64,000 nt of DNA from Chitinivorax sp. B (GTDB taxonomy: Bacteria > Pseudomonadota > Gammaproteobacteria > Burkholderiales > SCOH01). Made by a program: the position numbers and the translations under genes. The notes below the pieces were generated by a model that was given only the letters and a program-made list of their open reading frames with translations, did no database searches and was not told where the DNA came from. The DNA lies in contig NZ_SCOH01000005.1 of the NCBI RefSeq assembly GCF_005503445.1, forward strand, positions 1 through 64,000, given 5' to 3'. Of the stretch, positions 53,294 to 63,612 are shown in pieces (the first letter of the stretch is position 1; each line of letters begins with the position of its first letter).

Positions 53294-55114
53294 CTACTTG
53301 CCCTGCAACCATGCCTGACGTGCAGCCAATTGTGCCTTACCAGGCTTCTCAGCCAATTGCAGCACGCAGGTATCCGACTGCGGTGCCAGCAACTTGACGG
53401 TAAATGTCATCAATTCATCGCGACGGAAGGCATGCAATATCACTTTGTCGCCCACTTTGTGGCGCTCGATCATCGCATCCAGATTACTGCCTGCTTTCAA
53501 CCCATCCACCGCCACGATCAGATCGCCAGCAGACAAGCCTGCAGCTTGAGCTGCACCACCATCCAGAACATGGGTCAACTTGGCCAAGCCATTTTCCGTA
53601 CTGCTGCGCCCCCCCAACACCGGGCGTTTGACCAGAGCTTCATCGTTCTTGCTTGCCGCCGTACCACCTTTATCATTGTTGGATTCGGCCGCACGCAAAG
53701 TGAAATTGACACCGAATTTCTTCAACAGTGCCGACAATGGCAAATCTTCAACCGAGCGCAACGCGTGATCGAAGAACCCCTTCAGATCCAAACCCGTTAC
53801 CTCGCTGGCAACCAGCTCCCATTCTGCCTCGCCGATCCCCTCACCGCGTGTCAGGTAGAGCTGCCACAGTGCACGCATCACATCATCCAGCGAGTGTCTG
53901 CCGCTGGTTTTGTCGCGAATGGTCAGATCCAGTGCCAGTGCTGCCAGCGCGCCTTTGGTGTAGTAGCTGACCAGGCTGTTGGGCGAGTTTTCATCTTGTC
54001 GATAGTATTTGATCCAGGCATCAAAACTGGCGTCCTCAAGCGTCTGTTTCAACCGCCCCGTACCACGAATGACACCTGTCACGGTTTTCGCAACCAGTTC
54101 CAGATACTGAGGTTCGGTAATCAAACCTGAGCGCAGCAATGCCAGATCGTCATAGTAAGATGTCACGCCTTCCATCGCCCACAGCAGGCGGGTATAACCC
54201 TCGCGGCTTAAATCATAGGGCGCGAACGCTTGTGGCTTGATGCGTTTGACGTTCCAGCTGTGAAAATATTCGTGGCTGACCAAGCCCAGAAACTGCCGAT
54301 AACCACTGGACTGTGCTTCATCTCCCACCACGGGCATATCGCCACGTGAAGCGATCAAGGCAGTTGACGCGCGATGCTCCAAGCCACCATAGCCATCACC
54401 GGTAAGCATGGTCATGAAGACGTAACGATCAAAGGGTGCGGGCTCACCAAACAACTTGATCTGGTATTCGCAAACCTTTTTGATATCACGTGCCAGGCGT
54501 TTCATATCCGCATCATGCTTACCTGCCAGCACAAAATCATGTGGCACGCCACATGCCTTGAAGCTGATCAGGGTGAAGTCACCCATTTCAACGGGATGAT
54601 CAATCAACTCGTCGTAGTCAGCTGCTTCATAAGTGCCAAAACCGTACTGCTTGGCCCCCTTGACACGCAATGCTGTGGCGACCTGCCAGTCCTTATAGGC
54701 CTTGCCTTCCGGCGGTACGATCTCGACCTCGCAAGGGGTGTTCTCCTGCCCTTCCACACTCAGGAATACGCTGGTGCCATTGAAGAAAGCTCGGGTTTGA
54801 TCAAAATAGGCACCACGCACCGACAAGTCAAACGCATACACCTCATACTGCACGGTCAACGCCCCTTTGGTGGGCGCCACCAGCCAGGTGTGCTTATCCA
54901 ACTTGGTCAACGGTACTGGCTTGCCATTGGCAGAGGCCTCGATCCGTACAATATGACGAGCAAATTCGCGAATCAGGTAACTGCCGGGAATCCACGCAGG
55001 CAACGATAAACGTTGTCCACTTTTGCTGGGCTCGGGAATGGTCTGGGTAACGTGAAACAGGTGCGCCTCAGGTCGGGCACATTCGATGCGATAACGGATC
55101 GGAGATGTCTTCAT
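53294..55114 (-). CDS. M61 family metallopeptidase with PDZ domain
   Basis: 606 residues from the ATG at 55114 (MKTSPIRYRIECA); an in-frame ATG at 55153 is possible. No signal peptide is visible, as in other glycyl aminopeptidase-like M61 proteins. The N-terminal beta domain is followed by the catalytic domain with the Zn motif LVSHEYFHSWNVKRIKPQAFAPYDLS and a distal Glu in WAMEGVTSYYDD, and by a PDZ domain (GRSSTENGLAKLTHVLDGGAAQAAGLSAGDLIVAVDGL) near residue 500. Lies just upstream of pepN on the same strand, and both act on peptides. The substrate is not known. Confidence 0.92.
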   Translation of the reverse strand: MKTSPIRYRIECARPEAHLFHVTQTIPEPSKSGQRLSLPAWIPGSYLIREFARHIVRIEASANGKPVPLTKLDKHTWLVAPTKGALTVQYEVYAFDLSVRGAYFDQTRAFFNGTSVFLSVEGQENTPCEVEIVPPEGKAYKDWQVATALRVKGAKQYGFGTYEAADYDELIDHPVEMGDFTLISFKACGVPHDFVLAGKHDADMKRLARDIKKVCEYQIKLFGEPAPFDRYVFMTMLTGDGYGGLEHRASTALIASRGDMPVVGDEAQSSGYRQFLGLVSHEYFHSWNVKRIKPQAFAPYDLSREGYTRLLWAMEGVTSYYDDLALLRSGLITEPQYLELVAKTVTGVIRGTGRLKQTLEDASFDAWIKYYRQDENSPNSLVSYYTKGALAALALDLTIRDKTSGRHSLDDVMRALWQLYLTRGEGIGEAEWELVASEVTGLDLKGFFDHALRSVEDLPLSALLKKFGVNFTLRAAESNNDKGGTAASKNDEALVKRPVLGGRSSTENGLAKLTHVLDGGAAQAAGLSAGDLIVAVDGLKAGSNLDAMIERHKVGDKVILHAFRRDELMTFTVKLLAPQSDTCVLQLAEKPGKAQLAARQAWLQGK

Positions 55115-55288
55115 GCGTTTGTCTGGCCGCTCGCTTATGGCGATCAACCTCATTCGGTTTAGGGTAAAACCCCTAGTTTAACCTAGAAACACTTTCATGC
55201 TACGTCCCTTCATAGACCTATCCACGCGGCTTCCATGGCAACATCTTGTTTTATAAAGCGGGAGTTTTTTACGGCCCGATATTGGCGA

Positions 55289-55313
55289 CACGGATGCCAA
55301 TCAGGCATCCGTG
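55289..55313. repeat. Hairpin after pncC
   Basis: Ten base pairs (CACGGATGCC with GGCATCCGTG, five-base loop) just beyond the pncC stop. Neither side is followed by a convincing U-run, so it is an mRNA-end hairpin or weak terminator. Confidence 0.45.
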
Positions 55314-55326
55314 TTTACGAAAAGAA

Positions 55327-55815
55327 CTATGACGCCAATGCAATCAACCCCTGCAAAGCGGCCTCTACCGCTGCTCGCCTGATCGCTTCACGATCGCCAG
55401 TAAAATGATAGCGCTGGACAATTACAGGGCTTCCATTCGACACCCATCCCAGCCAGACGGTGCCCACAGGCTTATCCGGTGTTCCACCATCTGGACCGGC
55501 AATGCCACTCACCGCCACAGCCAAGTCTACCTTGGCCATCCGCATTGCGCCTTCTACCATGGCCTGAACGGTCTCACCACTGACCGCTCCAAAGGTTTGA
55601 ATACACTCGGCCGGTACCCCCAATAGCTCACATTTGGCGCGATTGCTATAGGTAACATACCCCCGGTCAAACCAGGTAGAGCTGCCTGGGATAGCTGTCA
55701 GTACTTCGCCAATCCAGCCGCCAGTGCAGGATTCTGCCGTCGCCAACCACCAGCCGCGCTGCCTGAGCAGCCCACCTAGTTCAATAGCCAGGTGTTCCAG
55801 TTGCTTATCGGCCAT
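55327..55815 (-). CDS. pncC: Nicotinamide-nucleotide amidohydrolase (CinA C-terminal type)
   Basis: 162 residues, close to E. coli PncC (165). It hydrolyses NMN to NaMN plus ammonia in pyridine nucleotide recycling. Signature stretches are [59 protein letters not shown] and [26 protein letters not shown]. The ATG at 55815 overlaps the end of pgi by 11 bases, a reason to prefer it to the longer start at 55839, and suggests translational coupling. Confidence 0.92.
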   Translation of the reverse strand: MADKQLEHLAIELGGLLRQRGWWLATAESCTGGWIGEVLTAIPGSSTWFDRGYVTYSNRAKCELLGVPAECIQTFGAVSGETVQAMVEGAMRMAKVDLAVAVSGIAGPDGGTPDKPVGTVWLGWVSNGSPVIVQRYHFTGDREAIRRAAVEAALQGLIALAS

Positions 55816-57463
55816 GACCCAACCGTCGGTAACGTGCAATCAGGCCGCTAGTGGAAGCGTCATGCTCTGCCAACCCACTGTCGTCCGCCAACTGTGGAAT
55901 GATGCGTTGAGCCAGTTGCTTGCCATACTCCACCCCCCACTGGTCGAACGAGTTCAAACCCCAGATCACACCCTGCACAAACACTTTGTGTTCATACATG
56001 GCGATCAGGCTACCCAGCGAATGTGGAGTCACCTTATCAAGCATGATAGTGTTGGATGGCTGGTTCCCTGGGAACACCTTGTGTGGCAAAAGTTGCGCCA
56101 GCGCGTCTCCAGACAGACCTTGCGCCTCCAGCTCTTGTCGGGCTTCCTGTTCAGATTTGCCACGCATCAGCGCTTGGGTCTGGGCCAGGCAGTTTGCCGT
56201 CAGGATGTCGTGGTGGTTACCCAATGGGTACAAGGTTTTCATCGGCAGAATGAAATCTGAAGGAATCAACCGCGTGCCCTGATGTAACAGCTGGAAGAAT
56301 GCATGCTGACAGTTGACCCCGGCTTCACCCCAAATGATCGGTCCGGTATCAAAATCCAGCGTGAAACCATCGCGTGTCACCCGTTTACCATTCGACTCCA
56401 TATCCAATTGCTGAAGGTGCGCCGGCAAGCGCGACAGGCTTTGATCGTACGGAATCACCGCATGAGTGTGGGCACCGAAGCAGGTGTTATACCAAATGCC
56501 CAGCAAGGCTAGAATGACGGGGATATTGCGCTCAAAGGGTTGTGAGAAGAAGTGCTGATCCATCTCGTAAGCCCCCTGCAACATCGCCTCGAAATGATCC
56601 ATGCCGATCTGAATGGCAACGGTCAGGCCCACTGCTGACCACAAGGAGTAGCGGCCCCCAACCCAGTCCCAGAACTCGAACATGTGCTGTGGATCGATCC
56701 CGAACTCAGTCACAGCTTGGCTATTGGTCGACACTGCAACAAAGTGCTTGGCCACGGCAGACGGATTACCCAGCCGACGCACCAGCCAGTCGCGAGCTGA
56801 CGTTGCATTGAGCAGGGTTTCCGGAGTAGTGAAAGATTTCGACGTCACCACGAACAACGTCGTGGCCGGGTCAAGTTTCACCAAGGTTTCAGAAAGGTGC
56901 CCACCATCCACGTTTGACACGAAATGGGTACGAATCCCCACCGAACCATATGGTCGCAAGGCCCTAGCGACCAGCATCGGGCCCAAGTCCGACCCGCCGA
57001 TACCGATATTGACGATATCGGTGATACGTTGGCCAGTATGGCCCAACCATTCGCCATGACGTACGCTCTCAGCAAAGACGCGCATGCGTTGCAGCACGGC
57101 ACGTACTTCGGGCATCACGTCCACACCATCGACCAGGATAGAGGAATCGTCACGATGCCTGAGTGCGGTATGCAACACAGCCCGATTCTCACTGACATTG
57201 ATGTGATCCCCGCGACGCATGCGCAGCATCCAGTCAGCCAGATTCACGTTTTCTGCCAGCTCAGTCAACAGCCGTAACGTGTCATCGGTTATCCGGTTTT
57301 TGGAGTAATCCAGAAAAATCGGGCCACATTCCAGCGAAAATCGCTCAAATCGGCCCGGGTCTGCTTCAAACAGATCACGCATATGTACTCGCGCCATCTG
57401 TTGCTGATGCCGCCATAGCGCGAGCCAAGCCCTCGCTTGCGGCGATTTGAACAAGTCCTTCAT
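55805..57463 (-). CDS. pgi: Glucose-6-phosphate isomerase
   Basis: 552 residues (E. coli Pgi 549). It interconverts glucose-6-P and fructose-6-P. Signatures: [54 protein letters not shown] with the active-site Arg, and [16 protein letters not shown] with the catalytic Lys. A His in the [14 protein letters not shown] region is kept. Overlaps pncC. The upstream 320-base gap to orn holds its promoter, which I cannot place. Confidence 0.96.
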   Translation of the reverse strand: MKDLFKSPQARAWLALWRHQQQMARVHMRDLFEADPGRFERFSLECGPIFLDYSKNRITDDTLRLLTELAENVNLADWMLRMRRGDHINVSENRAVLHTALRHRDDSSILVDGVDVMPEVRAVLQRMRVFAESVRHGEWLGHTGQRITDIVNIGIGGSDLGPMLVARALRPYGSVGIRTHFVSNVDGGHLSETLVKLDPATTLFVVTSKSFTTPETLLNATSARDWLVRRLGNPSAVAKHFVAVSTNSQAVTEFGIDPQHMFEFWDWVGGRYSLWSAVGLTVAIQIGMDHFEAMLQGAYEMDQHFFSQPFERNIPVILALLGIWYNTCFGAHTHAVIPYDQSLSRLPAHLQQLDMESNGKRVTRDGFTLDFDTGPIIWGEAGVNCQHAFFQLLHQGTRLIPSDFILPMKTLYPLGNHHDILTANCLAQTQALMRGKSEQEARQELEAQGLSGDALAQLLPHKVFPGNQPSNTIMLDKVTPHSLGSLIAMYEHKVFVQGVIWGLNSFDQWGVEYGKQLAQRIIPQLADDSGLAEHDASTSGLIARYRRLGHGR

Positions 57464-57785
57464 AGTTCCCAGAGTTTCTTAAGTTTGTAAGTGCCTGCAG
57501 GTCATTGCCCGCAGGTCATTTATGATTGAAACAAGGTAGGTTGCCCTGCCTTTAAACGATGACTCCAAAGCACCCTGACCAATCCCATCCCGCAGAACAC
57601 GTTCAAGATCCGTCATGAGCGACTGTCAGTGAGGTAAAGCACGGCACAAAAACCAGAATGTATGTGTGATACATGAGGATGATGAACAGCACATGAGCCC
57701 AGATCATGGTCGCGCAATAAGACATTGAACAGGTTCTTAGACAAAACAAAGCCACCATAAGGATGACATATTGGCCGAGTACGCT
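57464..57785. other. Intergenic region, pgi to orn
   Basis: About 320 bases. A GCAGGTCATT word occurs twice within 25 bases near 57496. No gene, clear promoter or hairpin is seen; both flanking genes read leftward. Confidence 0.4.
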
Positions 57786-58337
57786 TTAAAGCTTGATGAA
57801 ATGCTCACGGTAGTACTTCAACTCTTCGATTGATTCGTAAATATCCGCCAACGCTTCATGCTTGCCGTGCTTCTTCAAACCTTTGGCCAGTTCAGGCTTC
57901 CACCGCTTCACCAGCTCCTTGAGTGTGGACACATCCAGGTTACGGTAGTGGAAGTAGGATTCCAGACGCGGCATCCAGCGTGCCATGAAGCGACGATCCT
58001 GACAGATCGAATTGCCACACATCGGGCTTACACCACTTGGCACATGCTCCTGCAGGAATCCGATCATCTGCGCTTCGACCTGCGACTCATTCAGTACCGA
58101 TGCCTTCACTTTGTCAATCAATCCTGAACGACCGTGGGTATTCTTGTTCCAGTCATCCATCGCATCCAACACAGCGTTGTCCTGATGCACTACCAGCACC
58201 GGGCTCTCTGCAATCGTGTTCAGTTCGCTGTCGGTAATCACGACAGCCACTTCCAGCACCTTATCGGATTCCGGCACCAAGCCAGTCATTTCCATATCAA
58301 TCCAGATGAGGCGGTTTTGATCTTGTGGCATACTCAT
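57786..58337 (-). CDS. orn: Oligoribonuclease
   Basis: 183 residues. This DEDDh 3'-5' exonuclease degrades 2-5-nt RNA and pGpG, the end product of c-di-GMP breakdown. The acidic metal residues are seen in [16 protein letters not shown] (ExoI), [35 protein letters not shown] (ExoII) and [21 protein letters not shown] (ExoIII with the catalytic His). It is divergent from the M48 peptidase gene. pGpG removal links it to the three EAL proteins of this window. Confidence 0.96.
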   Translation of the reverse strand: MSMPQDQNRLIWIDMEMTGLVPESDKVLEVAVVITDSELNTIAESPVLVVHQDNAVLDAMDDWNKNTHGRSGLIDKVKASVLNESQVEAQMIGFLQEHVPSGVSPMCGNSICQDRRFMARWMPRLESYFHYRNLDVSTLKELVKRWKPELAKGLKKHGKHEALADIYESIEELKYYREHFIKL

Positions 58338-58405
58338 TTCCTTACTTGTGCGCTTTTATTCTCGCACAGTTCTCATTCAAACGTCATTGACACCCGTTCT
58401 CACGC

Positions 58406-59650
58406 ATGTCCACATTTACCTTTGTTTTTATCGGCGCGATTGTACTTACAACCGCCCTCCGTTTGTGGCTTTCCTGGCGACATTTCAGTCATGTTCGCCA
58501 CCATCGGGATCAAGTCCCTGCTGCATTTGCCAACCAGATCAGCTTACCCGACCACCAAAAAGCGGCGGATTACACCTGCGCCAAAACCCGCTTGGGCTTC
58601 GTCGATACCCTTATTGACGTCACCGTGTTGCTAGGCTTTACCTTGGGCGGTGGCATTGAATACCTGCATCAGTTCTGGCTTGGCCACCTTGGTTCAACCA
58701 TCTGGCAAGGCATTGCGCTGCTGTTTTCAGTATCGTTCATCAGCGGCCTGATTGGGTGGCCGTTATCGATCTATGCCACTTTTGTGCTGGAAGCCAGGTT
58801 TGGATTCAATCACACCACGCTCGCAACCTACCTGTCAGATCTGCTGAAGCAGACTTTGCTGGGTATTGTTTTGGGCGGGCCATTGCTTTATGCCGTACTG
58901 TGGTTGATGGATAAAATGGGCGCTAACTGGTGGCTTTATGTATGGGTGCTATGGGTGGGTTTCCAGCTATGCCTGCTGGCGATTTACCCAACATGGATTG
59001 CCCCATTGTTCAACAAATTTTCACCACTTGAAGATGGCCCGGTCAAAACCCGCATTGAAGCCTTGCTGGCCAAATGTGGTTTCACCAGCAACGGCCTGTT
59101 CATGATGGATGGGTCAAAGCGCAGTGCACATGGCAATGCTTACTTCACCGGCTTCGGTAAAACCAAGCGCATCGTGTTCTTCGATACCTTGCTGAAGCAA
59201 CTGGAGCCCCAGGAAATTGAAGCAGTACTGGCACATGAATTAGGCCATTTCAAGCGTCACCATATCGTCAAGCGTATCGGCTGGAGCTTTATCACCAGCT
59301 TGATCATGCTCTACGCACTGGGCATGTTGATGCAACAGCAATGGCTGTTTACCGGCATGGGTGTTGCCAGTAGTAGTACTGCCCTGGCACTGCTGTTGTT
59401 CTCGTTGGCTGTACCGATTTTCCTGTTCCCCTTGACCCCATTGAGCAGCCTGTATTCACGCAAGCACGAGTTCGAAGCAGACAGCTATGCAGCCGAGCAT
59501 GCCGATGCCCATGACCTGATTCAGGCCCTGGTCAAGATGTATCGTGATAACGCATCGACCCTGACGCCAGATCCACTGCACTCGACGTTCTACGACTCTC
59601 ACCCTCCTGCAGCCATTCGCATCGCGCATCTGGAAGCACAACAGGCATGA
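58406..59650 (+). CDS. M48 family (Ste24-type) membrane metallopeptidase
   Basis: 414 residues. Several membrane helices surround the Zn motif VLAHELGHFKRHH (H-E-x-x-H) and the third ligand lies in EFEADSYAAEHADAHDL. The layout is that of CAAX-protease-like Ste24/M48 enzymes: N-terminal helices, a large soluble loop with NGLFMMDGSKRSAHGNAYFTGFGKTKRIVFFDTLL, then the active site. The role in bacteria is quality control of membrane proteins. Weak ribosome site; the ATG at 58406 follows orn divergently by 68 bases. A palindromic hairpin follows the stop. Confidence 0.92.
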   Translation: MSTFTFVFIGAIVLTTALRLWLSWRHFSHVRHHRDQVPAAFANQISLPDHQKAADYTCAKTRLGFVDTLIDVTVLLGFTLGGGIEYLHQFWLGHLGSTIWQGIALLFSVSFISGLIGWPLSIYATFVLEARFGFNHTTLATYLSDLLKQTLLGIVLGGPLLYAVLWLMDKMGANWWLYVWVLWVGFQLCLLAIYPTWIAPLFNKFSPLEDGPVKTRIEALLAKCGFTSNGLFMMDGSKRSAHGNAYFTGFGKTKRIVFFDTLLKQLEPQEIEAVLAHELGHFKRHHIVKRIGWSFITSLIMLYALGMLMQQQWLFTGMGVASSSTALALLLFSLAVPIFLFPLTPLSSLYSRKHEFEADSYAAEHADAHDLIQALVKMYRDNASTLTPDPLHSTFYDSHPPAAIRIAHLEAQQA

Positions 59651-59674
59651 GCCAGACCTGCTGTTTGAGGATAC

Positions 59675-59700
59675 TGGGCCAGTTCAAACTGGCCCAAATT
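59675..59700 (+). terminator. Hairpin/terminator after the M48 peptidase gene
   Basis: A perfect 10-bp stem (TGGGCCAGTT with AACTGGCCCA, two-base loop) is followed by AATTT. A moderate terminator, 24 bases after the stop. Confidence 0.6.
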
Positions 59701-59758
59701 TCCGAGTATTATCCGCTGCTTGATACCATCCATTCTTCTTTTACCAGGTCGTACCGCC

Positions 59759-60631
59759 ATGTCCCAAACCGTTGAAGGCCAAATCATTGCCAGTCATGGC
59801 CGTTCGTTTCGTGTCATGGTGGCGGGGCAAATCTACGAATGCACCGCACGCGGCAAGCGCACTGACCTAGCATGTGGCGATAAGGTAGATGTGCAGATCA
59901 GTAACCAGCAACAAGCAGTAATCGAACGTACCCACCCACGAAAAAGTTTGTTGTATCGTGCGGATGACTGGCGGGAAAAATTGATTGCGGCCAACGTCAC
60001 ACAGGTTGTGATTGTCGTGGCTCCATTTCCGAGCTTCAGTGAGGAATTTCTTGGCCGGTGCCTGGTAGCCTGTGAAGCGGCTGATATCCAGCCGCTGATT
60101 GTATTGAACAAGTGTGATTTGCCTGAGGCGGATCAAGCCAAAACGCAATTAGCCTTATACGAACAATTGGGTTACCCGCTTCTGATGCTGTCTGCCAAGC
60201 AAAGTATCGCTCCGCTTCAGCCTCGACTGACAAGCCATACAACCGTGTTGATTGGCCAGTCCGGCATGGGTAAATCCACACTGATCAATGCGCTGTTACC
60301 CGATGCCAAGGCACGCACTGGCGACATTTCCGTCGCGCTGGATTCAGGCAAACATACCACTACTCACGCTACGCTTTACCCGTTGGATATCAACAGCGCC
60401 ATTATTGACTCACCTGGTATGCAGGAGTTTGGTCTTGCCCACTTGCCTGCCGACTCGCTTGCATCCTGTTTTCCTGACATGCGGTCTTATATTGGTGATT
60501 GCCGTTTTGCCAATTGCCGTCACATGGCTGAGCCCAATTGCGCCATGACACAAGCCCTGACGGATGGCCGTATTACCGAACGACGTCTTATGCTGTATCG
60601 CAAATTGCGCCAAGCAATCGACAAGAAATAA
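59759..60631 (+). CDS. rsgA: Ribosome small-subunit-dependent GTPase A
   Basis: 290 residues from the ATG at 59759 with AGGTCG upstream; an earlier in-frame start (59720) would add a stretch with no homology. Circularly permuted GTPase: N-terminal OB fold (EGQIIASHGRSFRVMVAGQIYECTARGKRT), G4 NKCD, G5 LSAKQ, G1 GQSGMGKSTLINALLP, G3 DSPGMQEFG, then a C-terminal Zn knuckle (CRFANCRHMAEPNCAM). Helps late assembly of the 30S subunit. It is shorter than E. coli RsgA (350) because the N-terminal extension is missing. Confidence 0.95.
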   Translation: MSQTVEGQIIASHGRSFRVMVAGQIYECTARGKRTDLACGDKVDVQISNQQQAVIERTHPRKSLLYRADDWREKLIAANVTQVVIVVAPFPSFSEEFLGRCLVACEAADIQPLIVLNKCDLPEADQAKTQLALYEQLGYPLLMLSAKQSIAPLQPRLTSHTTVLIGQSGMGKSTLINALLPDAKARTGDISVALDSGKHTTTHATLYPLDINSAIIDSPGMQEFGLAHLPADSLASCFPDMRSYIGDCRFANCRHMAEPNCAMTQALTDGRITERRLMLYRKLRQAIDKK

Positions 60632-60641
60632 GCTATCTGCA

Positions 60642-60673
60642 ATAAAAAAAGCCGCAAGGTCGACTTGCGGCTT
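60642..60673 (-). terminator. Terminator of the acyl-CoA dehydrogenase gene
   Basis: On the minus strand a 10-bp stem (AAGCCGCAAG with CTTGCGGCTT, five-base loop) is followed by a run of seven U. It lies after the stop at 60718. Confidence 0.85.
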
Positions 60674-60717
60674 GTCAATTCAGTCAGGCGATCAACGCCC
60701 GCCTCAGCGTATTACAT

Positions 60718-62508
60718 TTAAAACAACTCATCAGGTAGTGCTAATGTGCTTTCAGCACCTTGCGTAATCTCATAGTGATAGCCCAACGCCTGGCTTGCAA
60801 TATGCTCAGCGAAGAAACGTGCTGTAATGATTTTGGCTTGACAGAACTCAATATCTGATGTACCGGCCTTCAGTTGCTGCGAGGCAATCAGTGCGGATTT
60901 AGCCAGCAACCAGGCCCCTAGCGTCACCCCCATCAGCATCAGGAAAGGCACGGAGCCAGCTGCCGCATGCTTGGGTTGTGCGTCAAAGTGGTTGAGAATG
61001 TAATCAGCCGATGCCTGGGCAGCCTGGGCGGCCTGCGTCAGACCACGCTGAATCGCTGTCAAGGCGGGGTCATCTGTACTGGCCAGCTCACTGATTGTGG
61101 CATTGATCTCAGACAATAGCGCATTGCATGTTGCACCTTTCTCTGACACCAATTTACGGCCAATCAGATCCATCCCATGAATACCGGTTGTACCTTCATA
61201 GATTGCCGTGATCCTGGCATCGCGCATGTGCTGGGCTGCGCCAGTTTCTTCAATGAACCCCATCCCGCCGTGCACTTGTACACCCAGAGAAGTCACCACA
61301 TTGGCGACTTCCGTATTCCAACCCTTGATAATAGGGATCAGGAAATTGATCAGATATTGATTCCTTTGTTTCTCCACTGTATCAGCATGGCTTGCAGCCT
61401 TATCCAGCGCAGCACCACCGAAATAGGTCAAAGCACGCATGGCCTCCGTGTAGGCACGCATGGTCATCAACATGCGACGCACATCGGGATGGCGGATGAT
61501 AGCTGCCGGTGCAGGATTATCCGAGCCCAGTTCGCGAGATTGAACCCGATCTTTGGCATAGACAACGGCCTTTTGATAGGCACGCTCAGAAATCGCCATG
61601 CCTTCTACACCAACCCCCAAGCGGGCATGGTTCATCATGGTGAACATGTAAGCCAAGCCCTTATTGGCCTCACCCACCAGGTAACCAACCGCCCCACCGT
61701 TATCACCATAGCTCATGACACAAGTTGGTGAACCGTGGATGCCCAACTTGTGCTCGATCGATACGCAATAAGCATCATTTCGTTTACCCAGGCTACCCTC
61801 TGCATTGACCAGAAACTTGGGCACCACAAACAATGAGATTCCCTTTACGCCAGCAGGCGCATCCGGCAAACGAGCCAACACCAGGTGGACAATGTTGTCC
61901 GACATGTCGTGCTCACCCCAGGTAATGAAAATCTTCTGTCCGGAAATCAGATATGTTCCATCGGCCTGCGGCACAGCTTTGCTGCGTACCTGTGCCAGAT
62001 CCGAGCCTGCTTGTGGCTCTGTCAGGTTCATGGTACCCGGCCATTCGCCACTGGACATCTTCGACAAATATACAGCCTTGAGCTCATCCGAAGCATGATG
62101 ATCCAGCGCCTCGACTGCACCTAGCGTCAATAGCGGGCACAGCGAAAAAGCCAGGTTAGCAGCACACCACATTTCTTCTGTCGCCATGGTCACCAAGGCA
62201 GGCAACCCCTGGCCACCAAAATCAACCGGGGCACGCATCCCAACCCAGCCTGCATCGCGAAACTGGTGATAAGCTTCTTTGAAGCCCGCTACAGTGGTCA
62301 CCGCGCCGTCCACCAGCTTGTGGCCTTTGTCACCCAACTTGTTAAGCGGGGCCAAGATGTCAGAGGAGAATTTGCTCGCCTCCTCCAGAATGGCATCCAC
62401 CAACTCGACACTGGTCTCTTCATTTCCCGGCAAGGCCAGAACAGCTTCCAGCCCAGCAATTTCCTTCAATACGAATTGCTGGTCCTTGATCGGCGCGGTG
62501 TAAGGCAT
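60718..62508 (-). CDS. Acyl-CoA dehydrogenase (long form with C-terminal domain)
   Basis: 596 residues. The fold of flavin acyl-CoA dehydrogenases is clear: AEEMWCAANLAFSLCPLLTLGAVEAL, MNLTEPQAGSDLAQVRSKAV, KIFITWGEHDMSDNIVHLVLARL, GVGVEGMAISERAYQKAVVYAKDRVQSREL, and QVHGGMGFIEETGAAQHMRDARITAIYEGTTGIHGMDLIGRKL with the active-site Glu. N-terminal (residues 1-35) and C-terminal (about 470-596) extensions are those of the long class, to which DmdC-like 3-methylmercaptopropionyl-CoA dehydrogenase and FadE-type enzymes belong. GGAG precedes the ATG. It passes electrons to the ETF encoded by the next two genes, with which it shares an orientation. Confidence 0.93.
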   Translation of the reverse strand: MPYTAPIKDQQFVLKEIAGLEAVLALPGNEETSVELVDAILEEASKFSSDILAPLNKLGDKGHKLVDGAVTTVAGFKEAYHQFRDAGWVGMRAPVDFGGQGLPALVTMATEEMWCAANLAFSLCPLLTLGAVEALDHHASDELKAVYLSKMSSGEWPGTMNLTEPQAGSDLAQVRSKAVPQADGTYLISGQKIFITWGEHDMSDNIVHLVLARLPDAPAGVKGISLFVVPKFLVNAEGSLGKRNDAYCVSIEHKLGIHGSPTCVMSYGDNGGAVGYLVGEANKGLAYMFTMMNHARLGVGVEGMAISERAYQKAVVYAKDRVQSRELGSDNPAPAAIIRHPDVRRMLMTMRAYTEAMRALTYFGGAALDKAASHADTVEKQRNQYLINFLIPIIKGWNTEVANVVTSLGVQVHGGMGFIEETGAAQHMRDARITAIYEGTTGIHGMDLIGRKLVSEKGATCNALLSEINATISELASTDDPALTAIQRGLTQAAQAAQASADYILNHFDAQPKHAAAGSVPFLMLMGVTLGAWLLAKSALIASQQLKAGTSDIEFCQAKIITARFFAEHIASQALGYHYEITQGAESTLALPDELF

Positions 62509-62671
62509 GCTTCTCTCCGTTTTGATTCAAATCAACAGGTTACCCGGCCATCCGGGCTGCACAAGGCGTAAAAAAGGCACAGGCAGGCAAACTCCCTGTG
62601 CCCAATATTACTTATCGTTATTGGATAGGTAGGATATCAGCGAGTGGGGACGCCACTTACCTGCCTATTGG

Positions 62672-63610
62672 TTATTTGGACAACTCGGCAATCAAATCCG
62701 GCACGATGGTGAATAGATCTCCGACCAGACCGTAGTCCGCCACCTGGAAAATAGGCGCTTCTTCATCTTTGTTGATTGCAACAATCACCTTGGAATCCTT
62801 CATCCCGGCCAGATGCTGAATTGCACCGGAGATACCAACAGCTACATACAGTTGCGGTGCAACAATCTTGCCGGTCTGTCCAACTTGGTAGTCATTTGGT
62901 GCGTAACCGGCATCAACTGCAGCGCGTGAAGCACCCACAGCCGCACCGATTTTGTCAGCCAACGGTTCGATGACTGCCTTGAACTGTTCCGCCGAACCCA
63001 GCGCACGACCACCCGAAACAATGATCTTGGCAGCAGCCAACTCGGGGCGATCAGACTTTGTCAGTTCTTGGCTGACAAATGAGGATTTACCAGCATCAGC
63101 ACCCGCACCAATGCTCTCCACCACTGCAGCACCACCTTCCGTTGCCGCCGGGTCAAAGGCTGTGGTACGCACTGTAATCACCTTGATGGTGTCAGCCGAT
63201 TGCACGGTTGCAAAAACATTGCCGGCATAAATCGGACGAACAAAGGTGTCAGCAGAATCAATTGCGATGATGTCGGAAATCTGGGCTACGTCTAGCAGCG
63301 CCGCGACACGCGGCAGAAAGTTCTTGCCATAGGTGGTGGCGGGTGCCAAAACATGACTGTAACCCTTTGCCAAACCCGCTACCAGATCACCCACGTTTTC
63401 AGCCAGGCCGTGAGCAAAGTGGGCGGCATCGGCGACCAGCACTTTAGCAACGCCAACAATCTTGGCGGCAGCCTGAGCTGCTGCTGCACAACCGCTACCG
63501 GCAACCAGCAAGTGAACGTCGCCACCCAACTTGCCCGCAGCAGCAACAGTGTTCAATGTCCCGGATTTGATGGACGTGTTGTCGTGTTCTGCAATAACCA
63601 GGATGCCCAT
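62672..63610 (-). CDS. etfA: Electron transfer flavoprotein, alpha subunit
   Basis: 312 residues. FAD-binding C-terminal domain is seen: [115 protein letters not shown]. The N-terminal half is the alpha/beta domain ([23 protein letters not shown]). It carries electrons from acyl-CoA dehydrogenases to ETF-quinone oxidoreductase. AGGTGATC lies before the ATG and it follows etfB by two bases. Confidence 0.96.
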   Translation of the reverse strand: MGILVIAEHDNTSIKSGTLNTVAAAGKLGGDVHLLVAGSGCAAAAQAAAKIVGVAKVLVADAAHFAHGLAENVGDLVAGLAKGYSHVLAPATTYGKNFLPRVAALLDVAQISDIIAIDSADTFVRPIYAGNVFATVQSADTIKVITVRTTAFDPAATEGGAAVVESIGAGADAGKSSFVSQELTKSDRPELAAAKIIVSGGRALGSAEQFKAVIEPLADKIGAAVGASRAAVDAGYAPNDYQVGQTGKIVAPQLYVAVGISGAIQHLAGMKDSKVIVAINKDEEAPIFQVADYGLVGDLFTIVPDLIAELSK

Positions 63611-63612
63611 GT

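Noticed and set aside
55289-55313. Rho-independent terminator for pncC
   Set aside because: The stem is good but neither strand has a U-run directly after it; called a hairpin only.
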